From positions 14,776,460 to 14,840,459 of the forward strand of contig OY783197.1 in assembly GCA_963678675.1 (NCBI GenBank): a stretch of DNA of 64,000 nt. The letters are read 5' to 3'. Source of the stretch: Xiphydria camelus (Eukaryota > Arthropoda > Insecta > Hymenoptera > Xiphydriidae). The position numbers and the translations under genes were made by a program. Shown here one piece after another: positions 32,362 through 43,884 of the stretch. Positions within the stretch are counted from its first letter, which is position 1. Each line of letters begins with the position of its first letter. Under the pieces are notes generated by a model. It did no database searches. It was not told where the DNA came from and worked only from the letters and a program-made list of their open reading frames with translations.

Positions 32362-32639
32362 CCCTTTCACTCACGAATTTTTATTGTTACAGCTATACAA
32401 TTGATAATGTATATTCCAGCTGTTCGATGCTTTAAATATTAATTTTTCTGATAAAAAAATTTTTTTTTTCATAAATTTAATTTTTTTGGTTTATTTATAA
32501 ATTTAATTTTAATTTTTATGGCTACATATGTCTTATACGTTCGTTACAATGTCCACGAATGTACTTCTTGTGAACAAACGGTAAAAATTCTAATTTATGA
32601 CCTTATATACCACATTTGTGGACACCGTGAGCGAAAGGG
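32362..32639. mobile_element. piggyBac-type MITE
   Basis: Ends CCCTTTCACTCACG and CGTGAGCGAAAGGG are inverted matches flanked by TTAA on both sides (32358-32361 and 32640-32643). 278 bp, AT-rich, non-coding. Confidence 0.8.
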
Positions 32640-32643
32640 TTAA

Positions 32644-33105
32644 GATCATGCAATGCACTGATAAAAAAAAGTAGAATTTTGCACATTGTTTCCTCACATT
32701 CTTCCTGTCAAAGCTTCCTCTACGAGAAAAAAAAATTTTAAACAAAACATGCTTCCTCATAGAGGTTGCTTGTAAACATTCAACGATGATGAGGACGCAA
32801 TGTGCAACGTTCTACTTTTTTGATATGATTGCCATAACTCTTAAAAGTACTCCGATTTTTTTTTAATTTACTCGAAACAATTTGAATTATCTACGATGTT
32901 TGTATAGAAATATCAGTGGCCGCTTCTCAGAAATCTCAAATTCTCAAATCTCAAAAATGTTCGGTCAAAATCAAAGTGAAAAATAAATGGAAGCAATGTG
33001 CAAGATTTTACTTGACATCCTTTTACTTCTAGAGGATGCTTGGTTTTCGTGAATTTTATTTCGAGATTTTGATGGACGGTTGCGGCTTTCCCGATTGTCG
33101 TCATC
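32644..33105. other. Unassigned stretch with a weak inverted repeat
   Basis: AAAAAGTAGAATTTTGCACATTG near 32668 pairs imperfectly with CAATGTGCAACGTTCTACTT near 32797. No gene found. Confidence 0.4.
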
Positions 33106-33305
33106 NNNNNNNNNNNNNNNNNNNNNNNNNNNNNNNNNNNNNNNNNNNNNNNNNNNNNNNNNNNNNNNNNNNNNNNNNNNNNNNNNNNNNNNNNNNNNNN
33201 NNNNNNNNNNNNNNNNNNNNNNNNNNNNNNNNNNNNNNNNNNNNNNNNNNNNNNNNNNNNNNNNNNNNNNNNNNNNNNNNNNNNNNNNNNNNNNNNNNNN
33301 NNNNN
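33106..33305. other. Assembly gap (200 N)
   Basis: A run of exactly 200 N, probably a placeholder of unknown true length, directly before a CT microsatellite. Confidence 0.99.
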
Positions 33306-33373
<68 letters not shown>

Positions 33374-33526
33374 TCTCTCCCCTCTCTCTCTCCCTCTCTC
33401 TCTCTCTCCCTCTCTCGCTCCCTCTCTCTCCCTCCCTCTCTCTCTCCCTCCCTATCTCTCCCTCCCTCTCTCTCCCTCCCTCTCTCTCCCTCCCTCTCTC
33501 TCCCTCTCTCTCCCTCTCTCTCTCCC

Positions 33527-33586
<60 letters not shown>
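33306..33586. repeat. (TC)n microsatellite with CCCTCT interruptions
   Basis: Pure TC at both edges and CCCTCT variants in the middle. The left edge is lost in the gap. It abuts the 5' end of the LINE at 33587. Confidence 0.97.
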
Positions 33587-33587
<1 letters not shown>

Positions 33588-33702
33588 AGGAGTGAAGACG
33601 TGCGTAAGTGATGCTCCGTATTAGGGGTCGATATTCGGTAAATAAAAGAGTTGAGCACTGTGGAAACTGATTCAATGTGATCGTCTTGTTGTGGAGAAAT
33701 TC

Positions 33703-34841
33703 ATGGCTGAAGTTTCAGAACTGGTGAAGCCCTTGATGCCAGAAGCAGGGGGGTACATCAGAGAGAGGGTGGATTCAACTGGATCAACTAGTGGAGGTGA
33801 AATTTCGAACGCATCAACAACTGTTGATATGAAGATAGACTGGTTGGTAAAAACAGTGAGATCAATGAGGGACGAGGTCGCGTGCAGAAATGAGGTTAAG
33901 AAAATAATTGAAGAAATAGTAGCGGGAGCAATGGAAAATGTAAAGCAAGAAATTGAAGAAATGAAGAGGCTGATACAAAATGGAAGTATGAGCGTACCAA
34001 GGGAGGTTAAAGGGAGCTACAGTGAAGTAGTGAAAGCAAAGAAAAAGGAGAATATTATAATTATCAAACCTAACGTCGAGCAGGAGAGTGAGACCACCAA
34101 AAAGGTGATAAAAGAAAAGATAGACATAAAAAATATGGGAGTTGGAATAACAAAACTGAAGAAGGGCAGTAAGGGAACTGTAATTTTGGGCTGTGAAACG
34201 GGAGAAGAGATGCAACGGGACACAGCAGCGGGAGACGGGAGACAGCAGTACAAGACAGTATGGGTAAGAACTTCAAAGTTTCTGAGTCAACGCAATCAAG
34301 ACCGAAGATAAAAATTGTTAACATGGAGGAACAAGAATTAAAGCTAGCTGATGATAAGCTAGTTGACACAATAATGAAGCAGAACGGGATTGAAGAAATC
34401 GAAGGAAGGGAGATCAAGATTGTGAAAAGGCTAATCAAAGCAAGAGAGCAAGAACGGGATAGAAGAGGAACGAGTGAAGGCTCAGTAGTAGTGGAAGTGG
34501 ATGAAGCAACACACGCAGAACTGTTGAATAAGGGGAAGCTTAGCGTGGGGTGGAAAAAATGTCCGGTTTACAATCACGTCAACGTTAAGAGATGCTACAA
34601 GTGCTGGGGCTACTATCATATAGCGAAAAACTGCAACAGGGAAGAATCCTGCTACAAATGTGCAGGAAATCACAGTGGTAGAGAATGTACAGCAAGGAAG
34701 AGTAAGTGTGTCAACTGTGTGTTTAAAAACCAAACGTACAGTCTGAAGATCAACATCGAACATAGTGCACTCGATCGAGAATGCCCAACATATAAGAGAG
34801 CAGTGCAAGAGGAAAAGAGGAGAGCTGGATGGATAGTATAG
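33703..34841 (+). pseudogene. LINE ORF1, gag-like with three zinc knuckles (frameshift)
   Basis: ATG 33703 follows the leader. The first half (to 34311) is coiled-coil-like, rich in Glu and Lys (EVKKIIEEIVAG, VKQEIEEMKRLI), and ends in frame drift. The second half (from about 34260) has CYKCWGYYHIAKNC, CYKCAGNHSGREC and CVNC...H...DREC knuckles and binds nucleic acid by family analogy. The frameshift lies near 34200-34260. The related LINE at 37898 has the same layout. Confidence 0.75.
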
Positions 34842-34850
34842 CAACCACAG

Positions 34851-37696
34851 ATGGAAGAGTCGATATGGTACTCAAATACTAAAAGTTTTTTAGCGCATAA
34901 GGATGGAATTCAACATGAAGTGGTAGTTAAAACGAAACCTGCAGTTATAGCATTATCGGAGACGCGTGTGACAGCAGAAATTGGAGACAGCGAAGTAGGT
35001 ATACCGGGTTATAATGTAATCAGATGTGACGCGGAGAATAGAAACACCGAGGGAGCTATGTTATATGTAAGAGAGGGAATCAAATACGAACCGTTACGAA
35101 TTAAGAAAATAGAATCAAACTGTTGGAGTGTAGCAATAGAGAGGTCAATGATAAACTATTTAAAGGCGTGATAATGGCTGTGTACCATTCACCGAGTGCG
35201 TCAGATGCGGAATTTATTAGACATCTAGAGAATTTGACTGAGGAATTAACAATAAAAGGAGACTGTTTAATAATAGGTGATTTTAATATAGATGTTACGG
35301 TAGATACGTTCTATAAAAAGCAATTGCTAGCGGGTATGGTAAATCTTGGGATGAAACAATATATCGACAAACCGACAAGAATTACAAAGGACAGCCGAAC
35401 AACTATTGATTTACTGTTTGCAAACATGGCTGTTAATGCGAAAGTAGAATATAAACCTAAAATAACGGATCATGCCTGGATAAAAATAGTATTAAATAAA
35501 AATAATGCAAATAATAAATGTAGAGAATTCCTAGCCAGGGATTACAGTAAAATCAAACAAGAAGACTTCATAACAACCCTGAAAGATGCTGTACAACCAA
35601 ATGAGGATTTGGATCTGAATAGCAGGGCAGACATGTTTGTTGGCAGTATAGTCAATACGCTGGACAAGTTCGCACCCAAAAGGACATATAAGGTTCAAGG
35701 AACATGGGAGGGGAAAAAATGGTACTCAGATGAGATTAGAATAATGGCAAATAGAAGAGATAAGGCGTATGGAAAAGCAGTTTTTAACAATAAAGAGGAC
35801 AGTTGGAATAAATTTAAGGTGGAAAGGAACGCAGTGGTAAAAATAATAAGGGATACGAAGGAGTACTACGAAAGAATGATAGATTGTAATAAGAATGATC
35901 CGACAAAAATGTGGAAAACGATGAAAGAATTAATCAAAGGGGAGGTATCATGTACGAGAGATATGGAGGGTATAGACTTTGAGACAGTGGACGTTAAGAT
36001 GGAAGGAAGCATAGCTGATAAATTTAACGTGTTCTATGTGGAAAGTATTAATAACATAGTGAAGTCAATAAAGAGTGATGTATCCGGTAGTCCAAATAGA
36101 AGAAGATTTTTATTGGGAGGTGGTAGAGAAAACGAAAGAGTAATGGAAGATTTTGAGAACATTGAAATAGGTGATCTTGTGAAGATTGTGAAGGGACTCC
36201 CAAAGAAGAAGGGTACAGAGGAAGGAATATCGACTGAAGTATTGCAATTGGTGACGAGTGCAATAGGACAAGAATTTGTCGATTTAATAAACGGTTTGTT
36301 ACGGGAGGGGTGTTGTCCAGAGAACTGGAAAACGTCCACTATCCTTCCGATCCCGAAGGTAGCTAATCCCAGAAAGGCAAGTGAGCTTAGACCAATCAAC
36401 ATGTTGTCATTATACGAGAAGGTGCTAGAATTAATAGTTAAAAGTCAAATTGATAATTTTTTGGAAATAAACAATGTCATAATAGAACGTAAGTCAGGTT
36501 TTAGAAAACAATACTCCTGTGAAACAGCGATTCAAACTATTATTGACGAATGGAAAGTACTTATTAGTGAAAGGAAAATGGTAGGAGTAATCTTCATGGA
36601 TTTAAGAAGAGCATTTGAGACAGTCGATAGGGATTTATTATTAGATAAATTGTTCAAAGAAGGAATCAGAGGAAAGGTTCTAGATTGGTTTACATCGTAT
36701 GTAAGTAACAGGACACAGCAAGTCCGTGTCAACGACAAATGCTCCAAAGTGATTAATACAGAATATGGAGTACCGCAAGGGTCCGTACTGGGCCCGCTAT
36801 TATTTATATTGTATATAAATGATATAATTGATATATGCCCGGACAATTGTGTAATAAAAATGTTTGCTGATGATACATTAATATACGTTTTTGGAGAAAG
36901 TAGTGATGAATTGGAGTTTAAAATGAACGAGGCATTAAAAATTGTAGAAGCATGGATGAATAGGAATAAATTGAAAATGAATGCGGAAAAAACTAAATTT
37001 ATGGTTGTAAGAAGTATGAGAAAAGAGATAAAAGGGAGTATTGTGCTAAAGTGTATGGATGGAGTGGAATTAAAACGAGTGGAAATTATGAAATACTTGG
37101 GGATAATTATTGATGATAAGTTGAGATTCAATGATCACTGTGAGTATATGTTAAAGAAAATTGGTAAGAAAATAAATTTTTTAAACCGAATTGGGCAATT
37201 TGTATCGGCATATACGAGGTGTATAATTTATAAGGCAATAGTGGCACCTCACTTCGAGTATTGTGCAACATTATTAGTGGATATGGGTGAGGCAGAATTA
37301 TGTAAATTGCAGATAGCGCAAAACAGGGCAATGAGGGTCATATTGCAATGCAGTAGGTATACGAAAGTGGATGACATGTTGCATGCGGTACAATTTATGT
37401 CGGTAAGGCAGAGGCTCCACTACAATGTATGTATATTTGTTTTTAAAGCTATTAAGAATCTTTTGCCGCATGAACTGAAGGAGAAGTTTGTAGTAGTTGG
37501 ATTAAAGACTGGCAGGGTCACGCGACAAGCTGAGGATATAGTCATTCAGTTTAGGAAAACAAGAAATGCGCAAAAGAGCCTTTTCTATGAGGGAGTGAAA
37601 TTATATAATGCGTTACCGATGGAGGTAAAAGACTGTGAGAAGCTTGACCAGTTCAAACGATTGTTAAAGGAATTTATAATACCGGTAGTTAAGTAA
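34851..37696 (+). pseudogene. LINE ORF2, AP endonuclease plus reverse transcriptase (one frameshift)
   Basis: The endonuclease starts in frame 34851-35171 (VIALSETRV, GYNVIRCD) and continues after a frameshift near 35130-35165 in a frame open to 37696 (857 codons). There GDFNIDV (about 35277), TIDLLF and TDHAW complete the endonuclease. The RT has LRPINMLSLYEKVLE (about 36387), VIFMDLRRAFETVDRD (about 36587), GVPQGSVLGPLLF (about 36768) and an intact catalytic FADD (about 36862), then KYLGIIID. The RT half looks functional and only the endonuclease is broken, so decay is recent. Confidence 0.85.
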
Positions 37697-37765
37697 AACA
37701 TTATATACACATAGGAGATAACTTGTAATTAAATGTATAATGAATAGCTGAGAAAGCTAATAAAG

Positions 37766-37772
<7 letters not shown>

Positions 37773-37796
<24 letters not shown>

Positions 37797-37897
37797 TCTT
37801 TCTCTCTCTCTCTCTCTCTCCCCTCCCTCCCTCCCTCCCCCTCCCCCTCCCTCCCTCTCTCCCTCTCTCCCTCCCTCCCTCCCTCCCTCTCTCCCTT
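37773..37897. repeat. (AATC)n LINE tail followed by (CT)n/(CCCT)n microsatellite
   Basis: Six to seven AATC units end at about 37796, then CTCT and CCCTCCCT runs to 37897. The junction separates two related LINEs. Confidence 0.9.
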
Positions 37898-40104
37898 GTC
37901 ACGCGTGTAAGAAGGAGATTATTCTGGACGTCGTTAAGTGCATACCATGTATGAAAATTTTTCATCCATCTTGCGTACTAAAACACAAGGTATGGAATAA
38001 GGACAATGAGATGGTAAATTGCGGAGGAAAACGTGAACAAATAAGAAGAAACAAAGACAAAGAGAAGAGTGGAAAAAGATCGATGATATTAGTAGAAGAA
38101 GAAACGTCAATAAGTAGCAGCAAAAAACCGAATATACCAGAGAAGAAACTTACAGAACAAAACGAAGAGGAAGAAAGGAAGGAAGAGAGCAAAAAGATGA
38201 GTGATATAATGGAAGAGAAGGTGGAGAAAATCCTTAAAATTGTCAAAGAAACCAAGGATAATAGTATTAGCAGAAACGAGATAAGAAAAATTGTGGATGA
38301 AGCAATAAGGATCGAAGTAGGTAATCTAAGACAGGAGATAGAAGAAATGAGACTGGCGATAATGAGAATAAGTACAAACGCAAGCAGTGAAAATCAAGGA
38401 AAGCCTAAAAGTTATGTAGAAGCAACAAAAACAAAACCGAAGAAACCAGAAAACATTCTAATAGTAAGGCCGAAAGAACAACAAGCGAGGCTACTAAAAA
38501 CACAGTACTTGAAAAAATAAAAATCAAGACTCTGCCAATAGGAGTATCCAAGGTAGTGAAAGGAAACAAGGGACAAATAATTATAGGATGTGACAGTGAA
38601 AAGGAAGTAGAGCGACTGAAAGCGTCAGTAGAAACAACAATTGGGGAAGACTTCGAAACAATCGTACCCAAACACAGACAACTAAAAATAAAAACTATTG
38701 GAATAGATATGCAAGAAATGGAGCTAACGGACGAATTGCTAATAGAGACGATCAAAGTACAAAACGAGCTAACAGACGAGGGACGTAACCTAAGTATATT
38801 AAAAAGAGGAAACACAAGTAAAAGAAACGAGGAAGAAATAAAGAAAAGAGAGGAAACTGTAATTCTGATTATACAAACGGATATAGAAACACACAAGAAG
38901 CTTACGACCGATGGAAGAGTGAACTTGGGATGGAGAAAATGCAGAGTCTATGACTTTGTAAGCATACTACGATGCTTCAAATGTTGGGGCTTCAATCATA
39001 TGGCGAAGCACTGTAATAAGCAAGAAGTGTGTGAACATTGTGCCGAAAACCACAGAGGGGTTGAGTGTAGATCAAGAACGAAGAAGTGCATAAACTGTAG
39101 TGAGAAGAACAACCGCTACAGGAACAACAATATCAAGGAGGACCACAAGGCAACGGATAGAGAATGCCCAACGTACCTGAAGAGGATAAAAGAGGCAAAA
39201 AGGAGAAGTGTAAATGAAGGAGAATAGCAACGAATAATTGCAGAAAATCACCTAATAATGTGTTCTAATGCGAGAAGTTTAGTGATCCATAAGGATGAAT
39301 TTGAGATTCAAGTATTTAAAGGGCTAGACCCACAAATAGTAGCACTCTAACAGAGACACGACTAACTGAGGATATAGAGGACTCGAAAATTAATATAACA
39401 GGGTATAATATTATAAGATGTGATGGAGAGTCGAGATCAACTGGTGGAGTGGTTATATATATAAAAGATACAATTAAATTTAAGGTATTATTTAGGAGGA
39501 AAATAGAAGGAAACTTTTGGTGCGCCGCGATATGGGTGAATGATAAAAAGTTATACACAGGATCAATCGCAATTATATACCACTCACCAAGTTCGTCTGA
39601 TGCAGAATTCGTGGAAGCAATAATAGAATTAAGCAAAGAATTAAATATACTAGGGGAATGTGTAATACTAGGAGACTTTAACATAGACATAAGTGCAGAG
39701 ACATTTTATTCAAAAAAGTTAGTAAGTGAATTCTTAGCTATGGGGGTGAAACAATATGTTAAAGAGGCTACAAGAATAACGAACAGAAGTAAAACAGTGA
39801 TAGACCTGGTATTCTCAAATAATAAGCGAAATGTAAGCGTGAGACAGAAACCAATAATAACAGACCATACTTGGGTTATCATATTAACAGAGAAACAAAG
39901 TAAAAGGATAATAAATAGAGAATTTATAGCGAGGGATAAAAAGAACCTAACAAAAGAAAACTTCGAAGCGGAATGGATAAATAGAAATAGGATAAATAGT
40001 AATGGATCATTAGATGAAAGAGCAAATGGTTTAGTTAATGATATAGTGAATATATTAGATAAAATAGGTCCAAAAATGACGATACGCTCCGTGTGCAGAC
40101 GGCC
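37898..40104 (+). mobile_element. Second LINE of the CR1/Jockey group, lacking its RT half
   Basis: Starts directly after a CT tract and runs through ORF1 and most of the endonuclease. It then stops being recognisable at about 40090-40104, before the RT. The 3' half is not found on the far side of the Tigger stack (after 56701), so the truncation is not explained by that insertion alone. Confidence 0.7.
37900..39227 (+). pseudogene. LINE ORF1 with N-terminal zinc finger and CCHC knuckles (frameshift)
   Basis: Read from the CT junction, the first codons encode a PHD-like finger: CHAC, CIPC and MKIFHPSC (about 37897-37980). Then comes a Lys/Glu-rich coiled region to 38520. After a frameshift near 38510-38560 it continues to 39227 with knuckles CFKCWGFNHMAKHC, CEHCAENHRGVEC and CINC...DREC. 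The start codon is not visible and may be lost in the microsatellite. Confidence 0.7.
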
Positions 40105-40114
40105 TAAGAGGTAA
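39260..40114 (+). pseudogene. LINE ORF2, endonuclease part only
   Basis: After a broken start (about 39270-39360) the frame 39449-40114 carries AIIYHSPSSSDAEFV, GDFNIDIS (about 39670), TVIDLVFS and TDHTW, the AP endonuclease motifs matching the LINE at 33587. It ends shortly after DKIGPK, just where the RT-connecting region begins. Confidence 0.75.
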
Positions 40115-40264
40115 GTAAATAAGCTTTCATGCATCAATCGTTTTGAATTTTGAAGTGCAGTTTATGCCATAATGAACAGTTATATTATGTATACTTATTG
40201 TCATAAGACCAGATTTCTCTTGTCACTAATAGATCATAACCTCTTTTTCGATTTGATACCTGTA
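40105..40264. other. Junction stretch between LINE and Tigger 2
   Basis: 160 bp with no recognised content; ends at the TA target of the Tigger element. Confidence 0.4.
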
Positions 40265-40396
40265 TGTGGGGGCAAAGCGGAAAATAGAAAGTTGGAGCAA
40301 AGTGGAGCTGTCCACTTTGCCCCACATGTTGTTAACATGGTAATATATTGCCAATTTTAAATAAATTGACACTTGTTATTTAAATTTTCAGTTACT

Positions 40397-41687
40397 ATGG
40401 TTCGTATATGTAAGAGAAAAACCCAACAACAGTCATGGGATAAACAATCGATGACGTGGGCAATTCAAGATGTTAAAAGTGGATTAATGAATATAAAAAC
40501 AGCCGCAGATCATTATAATTTTCCTAGAACAACTTTGTACAGAAGGCTAAAATCTGAAAAGAATGCAGCAGCAGCTAGTGAGAAATCCCTTGGACGTTTT
40601 AAACCGATTTTTACAATTCAGTAAGAAAAGGAACTTTGTGACTACATATGCGAAATGGAAAGCCGATTGTTTGGAATTGGCACTAAAGAGTTACGATCTT
40701 TAGAGTTTCAATTTGCAGAAAAAAATAATATAGCTCACCCTTTCAACCAGACAACAGGGATGGCTGGACGGGACTGGATATACGGTTTTTTGAAACGACA
40801 GAAAAAATTATCTTTGCGCCTCCCAGAAAAAACTTCCGCAGCGAGAGCAGCGGGATTCAATATATCAAACGTAGCAAATTTGTTTTATCTCTTGGGGCAA
40901 CTTCTTGAAAAATATGAATTTTCTCCCAGCACAATTTTCAACTGTGACGAGACGGGAATATCATCTGTTCCTAATAGACCATCAAAAATTTTTTCCTTAA
41001 AGGGAAAGAAGCAGGTTGGTTGTTTGACTTCAGCTGAAAGATGCATACTAGTTACAGCAGAAATATGTTTTAATGCTGCTGGTTTCTACGTACCTCCACT
41101 TTTACTTTTTTCCACGAGTGCGAAGGAATCCCTCTTTTGAAGGATTGCCTCCTGAAGCCATTGTTGAATGTCACCCCAGTGGATGGATGCAGAGCAATAT
41201 TTTTGCAGATGTATGGTTCCCACAATTTTTGAAATACGCAAAACCAACTAAAGAAGGGTACCAGTTTTACTAATATTAGATGGCCATGCCACACATACAA
41301 AAATTTAAAAATGGTAGAACTAGCCAGAGAAAATAATGTTCACATATTAGTATTACCTTCCCATACATCTCATCGTATGCAACCTCTGGATGTGTCTGGA
41401 TGTGTCCATTAAGCACGTATTATGAACAAGAAATGAAATTGTGGTTGAAAAATAATCCTGGTAAAATAGTAACATTGCACGAAATAATTAAATTATTTGG
41501 AGCGGCCTATCAAAGAGCAGCAACTACACAAATAGCTGTAAAAGGGTTTAGTGCTACGGGCATTGTTCCTTTCAATCCCTACATATTTCCAGAAGATTTA
41601 TTCAAACCCTCTGAAACAACCGATAGAGATGTTCAACGTGTTCCTGGCAATGATAACTACCCAGAATGCAGACAACCATCTTCAATT
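40397..41687 (+). pseudogene. Tigger 2 transposase, N-terminal and catalytic part (split by insertion)
   Basis: ATG 40397 follows a splice-acceptor-like TTTTCAG, suggesting a 5' UTR intron. Psq-type helix-turn-helix (MTWAIQDVKSGLMNIKTAA), then a TAA stop at 40622, CENP-B-like part (AGRDWIYGFLKR) and first catalytic Asp in NCDETGIS (about 40950). After a frameshift near 41110 come LDGHATHT (about 41278) and SHRMQPLDV (about 41368), the second and third catalytic positions, then more frame changes near 41400. The reading is cut at the AATT at 41684-41687 and resumes at 52649. Confidence 0.85.
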
Positions 41688-41859
41688 GAAGCGTGCACCG
41701 GAATAACGATCTATGTTACATTTTTGGCTCTTTTGCGATAAAAGTGGAATAATGATCTATGTACTATTTGAAATCCGTTGCAAAGTCTACTTTTGTAATA
41801 TCTCGCTAGATGGCGGTGCTATTATCATCTGAAATTTGATTGTTATGGAACAATGATCT

Positions 41860-42054
41860 ATGTCTTCAAAAATGGAGTCTAACGCGAACGTCACTTTGTC
41901 ACCTGGTGTAATTAAAACTGTTAGTAAATCAAGAAAACGAAAAATAAATGTATCAGAGTGGAAGTGCATTAAACGCAAAGCCCTTAGAGATGCGGGAAAT
42001 GAATATATTTCCAAAAGAAACAAGGTTATTCATGCAAAACAGCCTCCAACATTG
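41860..42054 (+). pseudogene. Sola-like transposase, exon 1
   Basis: Open from ATG 41860, with a second ATG at 41872 as the likelier start (MESNANV). It is Lys/Arg-rich (VSKSRKRKINVSEWKCIKRK) and ends at the donor TTG|GTAAGC (42055) in phase 0. The matching acceptor is at 50526. The frame beyond the donor is intronic. Confidence 0.65.
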
Positions 42055-42174
42055 GTAAGCGGAATAATGATCTATGTTGATATTATTTTTATTTTCACGA
42101 TTTGGAAATCATATACATAAGCACAACAGTGATTATATTTCGTATTTTGAATTGAACAGCCCTGTGGTGCCCCA

Positions 42175-42340
42175 GGTAGCAGAGGTACGTGATAATGACG
42201 TCATTTTCAAGTGACATCTCGTCATAACTCGTCAGCTAACCAAAAAGACACGTCATTAAGACGTGATAAATCTCACGTGAAAATATCGTCATTAAAATAA
42301 CGCCACAGTCACGTCATTTTTTGGTCATACATATACCTAC
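42175..42340. repeat. Left subterminal ACGTCA/TGACGT array of the EnSpm-like element
   Basis: Many copies of ACGTCATT, CGTCAT or their complements within about 160 bp, for example at 42196, 42252 and 42310. The counterpart lies at the other end. Confidence 0.75.
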
Positions 42341-42568
42341 ATCAAGAAAATGTGGATGATTGACAAATTTTACGAGCACCTATATAATAATCTGCTTTTT
42401 GCAAATGTGTTTTTTCTTAAATATATTTATATATAAACTCTGTTCATATAATATTTTAATAAAACATACCTTGAAGCATTTGTATTCAAAAAACAAGAAA
42501 ATCCTTATAATATCATATTAAAAATAACTATTTTACTAATTAAATCAAAACAATTGATGTCGCTTTAA

Positions 42569-43100
42569 GAGGAAACGCCGGTAGATTCTAACCTAAAAAT
42601 TCAATCTTATTTTTAACTAAATTTTTTTTATAGTTGTACTATAAATATCAATACGGAACTTTGTACGTATATTTGAAATGATAGAAACTTGCTCTAAAGA
42701 ATTTTATTTATTTGATTATTAATAAAAAAAATTAAAGTTTTGATTATCGACCGACTTTTAAAATACAAAATTAAGAATTATTTAAATATACCAGCTGTTA
42801 TTAAAAAAACAAATTCTTTGGCTTTTTTATGGGCGATATAGTTCACAAATCTTTTATTTTTTTATATCGTACATGCAATAATTTGTTTTTAACACTGTTT
42901 TAAAAATCATGCAATATTTTATAAACACCAGACAACAATTATTTGTATTATTAATCAAATAAATAAAATTCTTTAGAGCAAGTTTCTATCATTTCAAATA
43001 TACGTACAAAGTTCCGTATTAATATTTGTAGTACAACTATAAAAAAATTTAGTTAAAAATAAGATTGAATTTTTAGGTTAGAATCTACCGGCGTTTCATC
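42569..43100. mobile_element. TTAA-flanked foldback MITE inside the EnSpm-like element
   Basis: Ends GAGGAAACGCCGGTAGATTC and, inverted, GATGAAACGCCGGTAGATTC, with arms of about 190 bp and TTAA on both sides (42565-42568, 43101-43104). Piggybac- or Kolobok-type target. Confidence 0.8.
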
Positions 43101-43329
43101 TTAAGTAGAAAATGATATTTAAAAAAATTTAACCTAAATTTTTACACGATCACAATACTTTCTTCACTTTTTTGTCGCTCGAAAGTAAAATGAGGTTTAT
43201 ATATATTGCGTAAAAAACCACGTCCTAGTTTAATTATCGTATTTTTAAAACTATTTGTCCATTTTAAATAGCTTTCAATAACCCTATTTTTTAAATCTAT
43301 ATTGGCCCTCTTTATTTGAAGTTGGCGCC

Positions 43330-43615
43330 ATTCATTAGGTGATATAACCGAACCAATCCGGCGTATGCCTTCCTTGCGCGTCGTCGCCTGACACGTTTCG
43401 GTCTTCCTATTGGTCGATCTTCGCTTTCGTTTAGCTTTCGGGTTTCGGCGACAGTTTCGGGCGGTTTCAGTTTGGTGTATTGCAGCAGTGAGTGTGTTTA
43501 AAGTTTAAAGTGTTTTGTTTGCTGATTATATGATATATGCGGATATAATATGTATTATTAATCCAGGTGTTTTGTGATAGAAACTAAAAACCAACCGATA
43601 AAAACGTCCGAGCTG
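43330..43615 (+). promoter_or_regulatory. Promoter region and 5' UTR exon of the DUF4806 gene
   Basis: A local GC-rich island (43340-43480) with an inverted CCAAT box (CTATTGGTCG, about 43406) in otherwise AT-rich DNA, followed by a donor CTG|GTGAGTG at 43616. I infer a non-coding first exon spliced to the coding exon at 43885; the start point is not known. Confidence 0.45.
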
Positions 43616-43805
43616 GTGAGTGAATAACCTATTTATTTCCTCTTTAGTTATACGATGTTTCTAGTTCAAGGCTAAAAAACAGTTATTTAGGTAGTGAAAA
43701 ATATGGCGTCGGGATGGTGGAGTCTACAATTATTTATTTAAGATCAAGGCAAATCCTTTACCTCTTTGCAACAATCCCTAATAACATGTTGTTCAATGGA
43801 GGCGT

Positions 43806-43857
43806 GTAAAAACAAAATAAAGTCTACATTATAATGTAGACTTTATTTTGTTTTTAC
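43806..43857. repeat. Perfect 52-bp palindrome
   Basis: GTAAAAACAAAATAAAGTCT to its exact complement, centred on ATTATAAT. It lies 28 bp before the start codon of the DUF4806 gene and is flanked by similar TTGCAACAATC/CTGCAACAATC words. Confidence 0.95.
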
Positions 43858-43884
43858 TTTGCTCTGCAACAATCACTTCATAAT

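Larger units (their letters stand above)
33587..37796 (+). mobile_element. Non-LTR retrotransposon (CR1/Jockey group), near full length
   Basis: A leader of about 115 bp, ORF1 (gag-like), ORF2 (endonuclease-RT), then a short 3' end with AATAAAGACC followed by (AATC)n at 37773-37796. Both ends abut CT microsatellite on the same strand. I cannot assign the clade firmly. ORF2 resembles CR1/L2/Daphne types, while the three zinc knuckles in ORF1 are more like I/Jockey elements. Confidence 0.8.

Noticed and set aside
32971..33675. Open frames through the N gap and CT tract
   Set aside because: They include unknown bases and microsatellite translation only.
36034..37131. Minus-strand frames opposite the LINE RT
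   Set aside because: Antisense shadows of conserved RT motifs.
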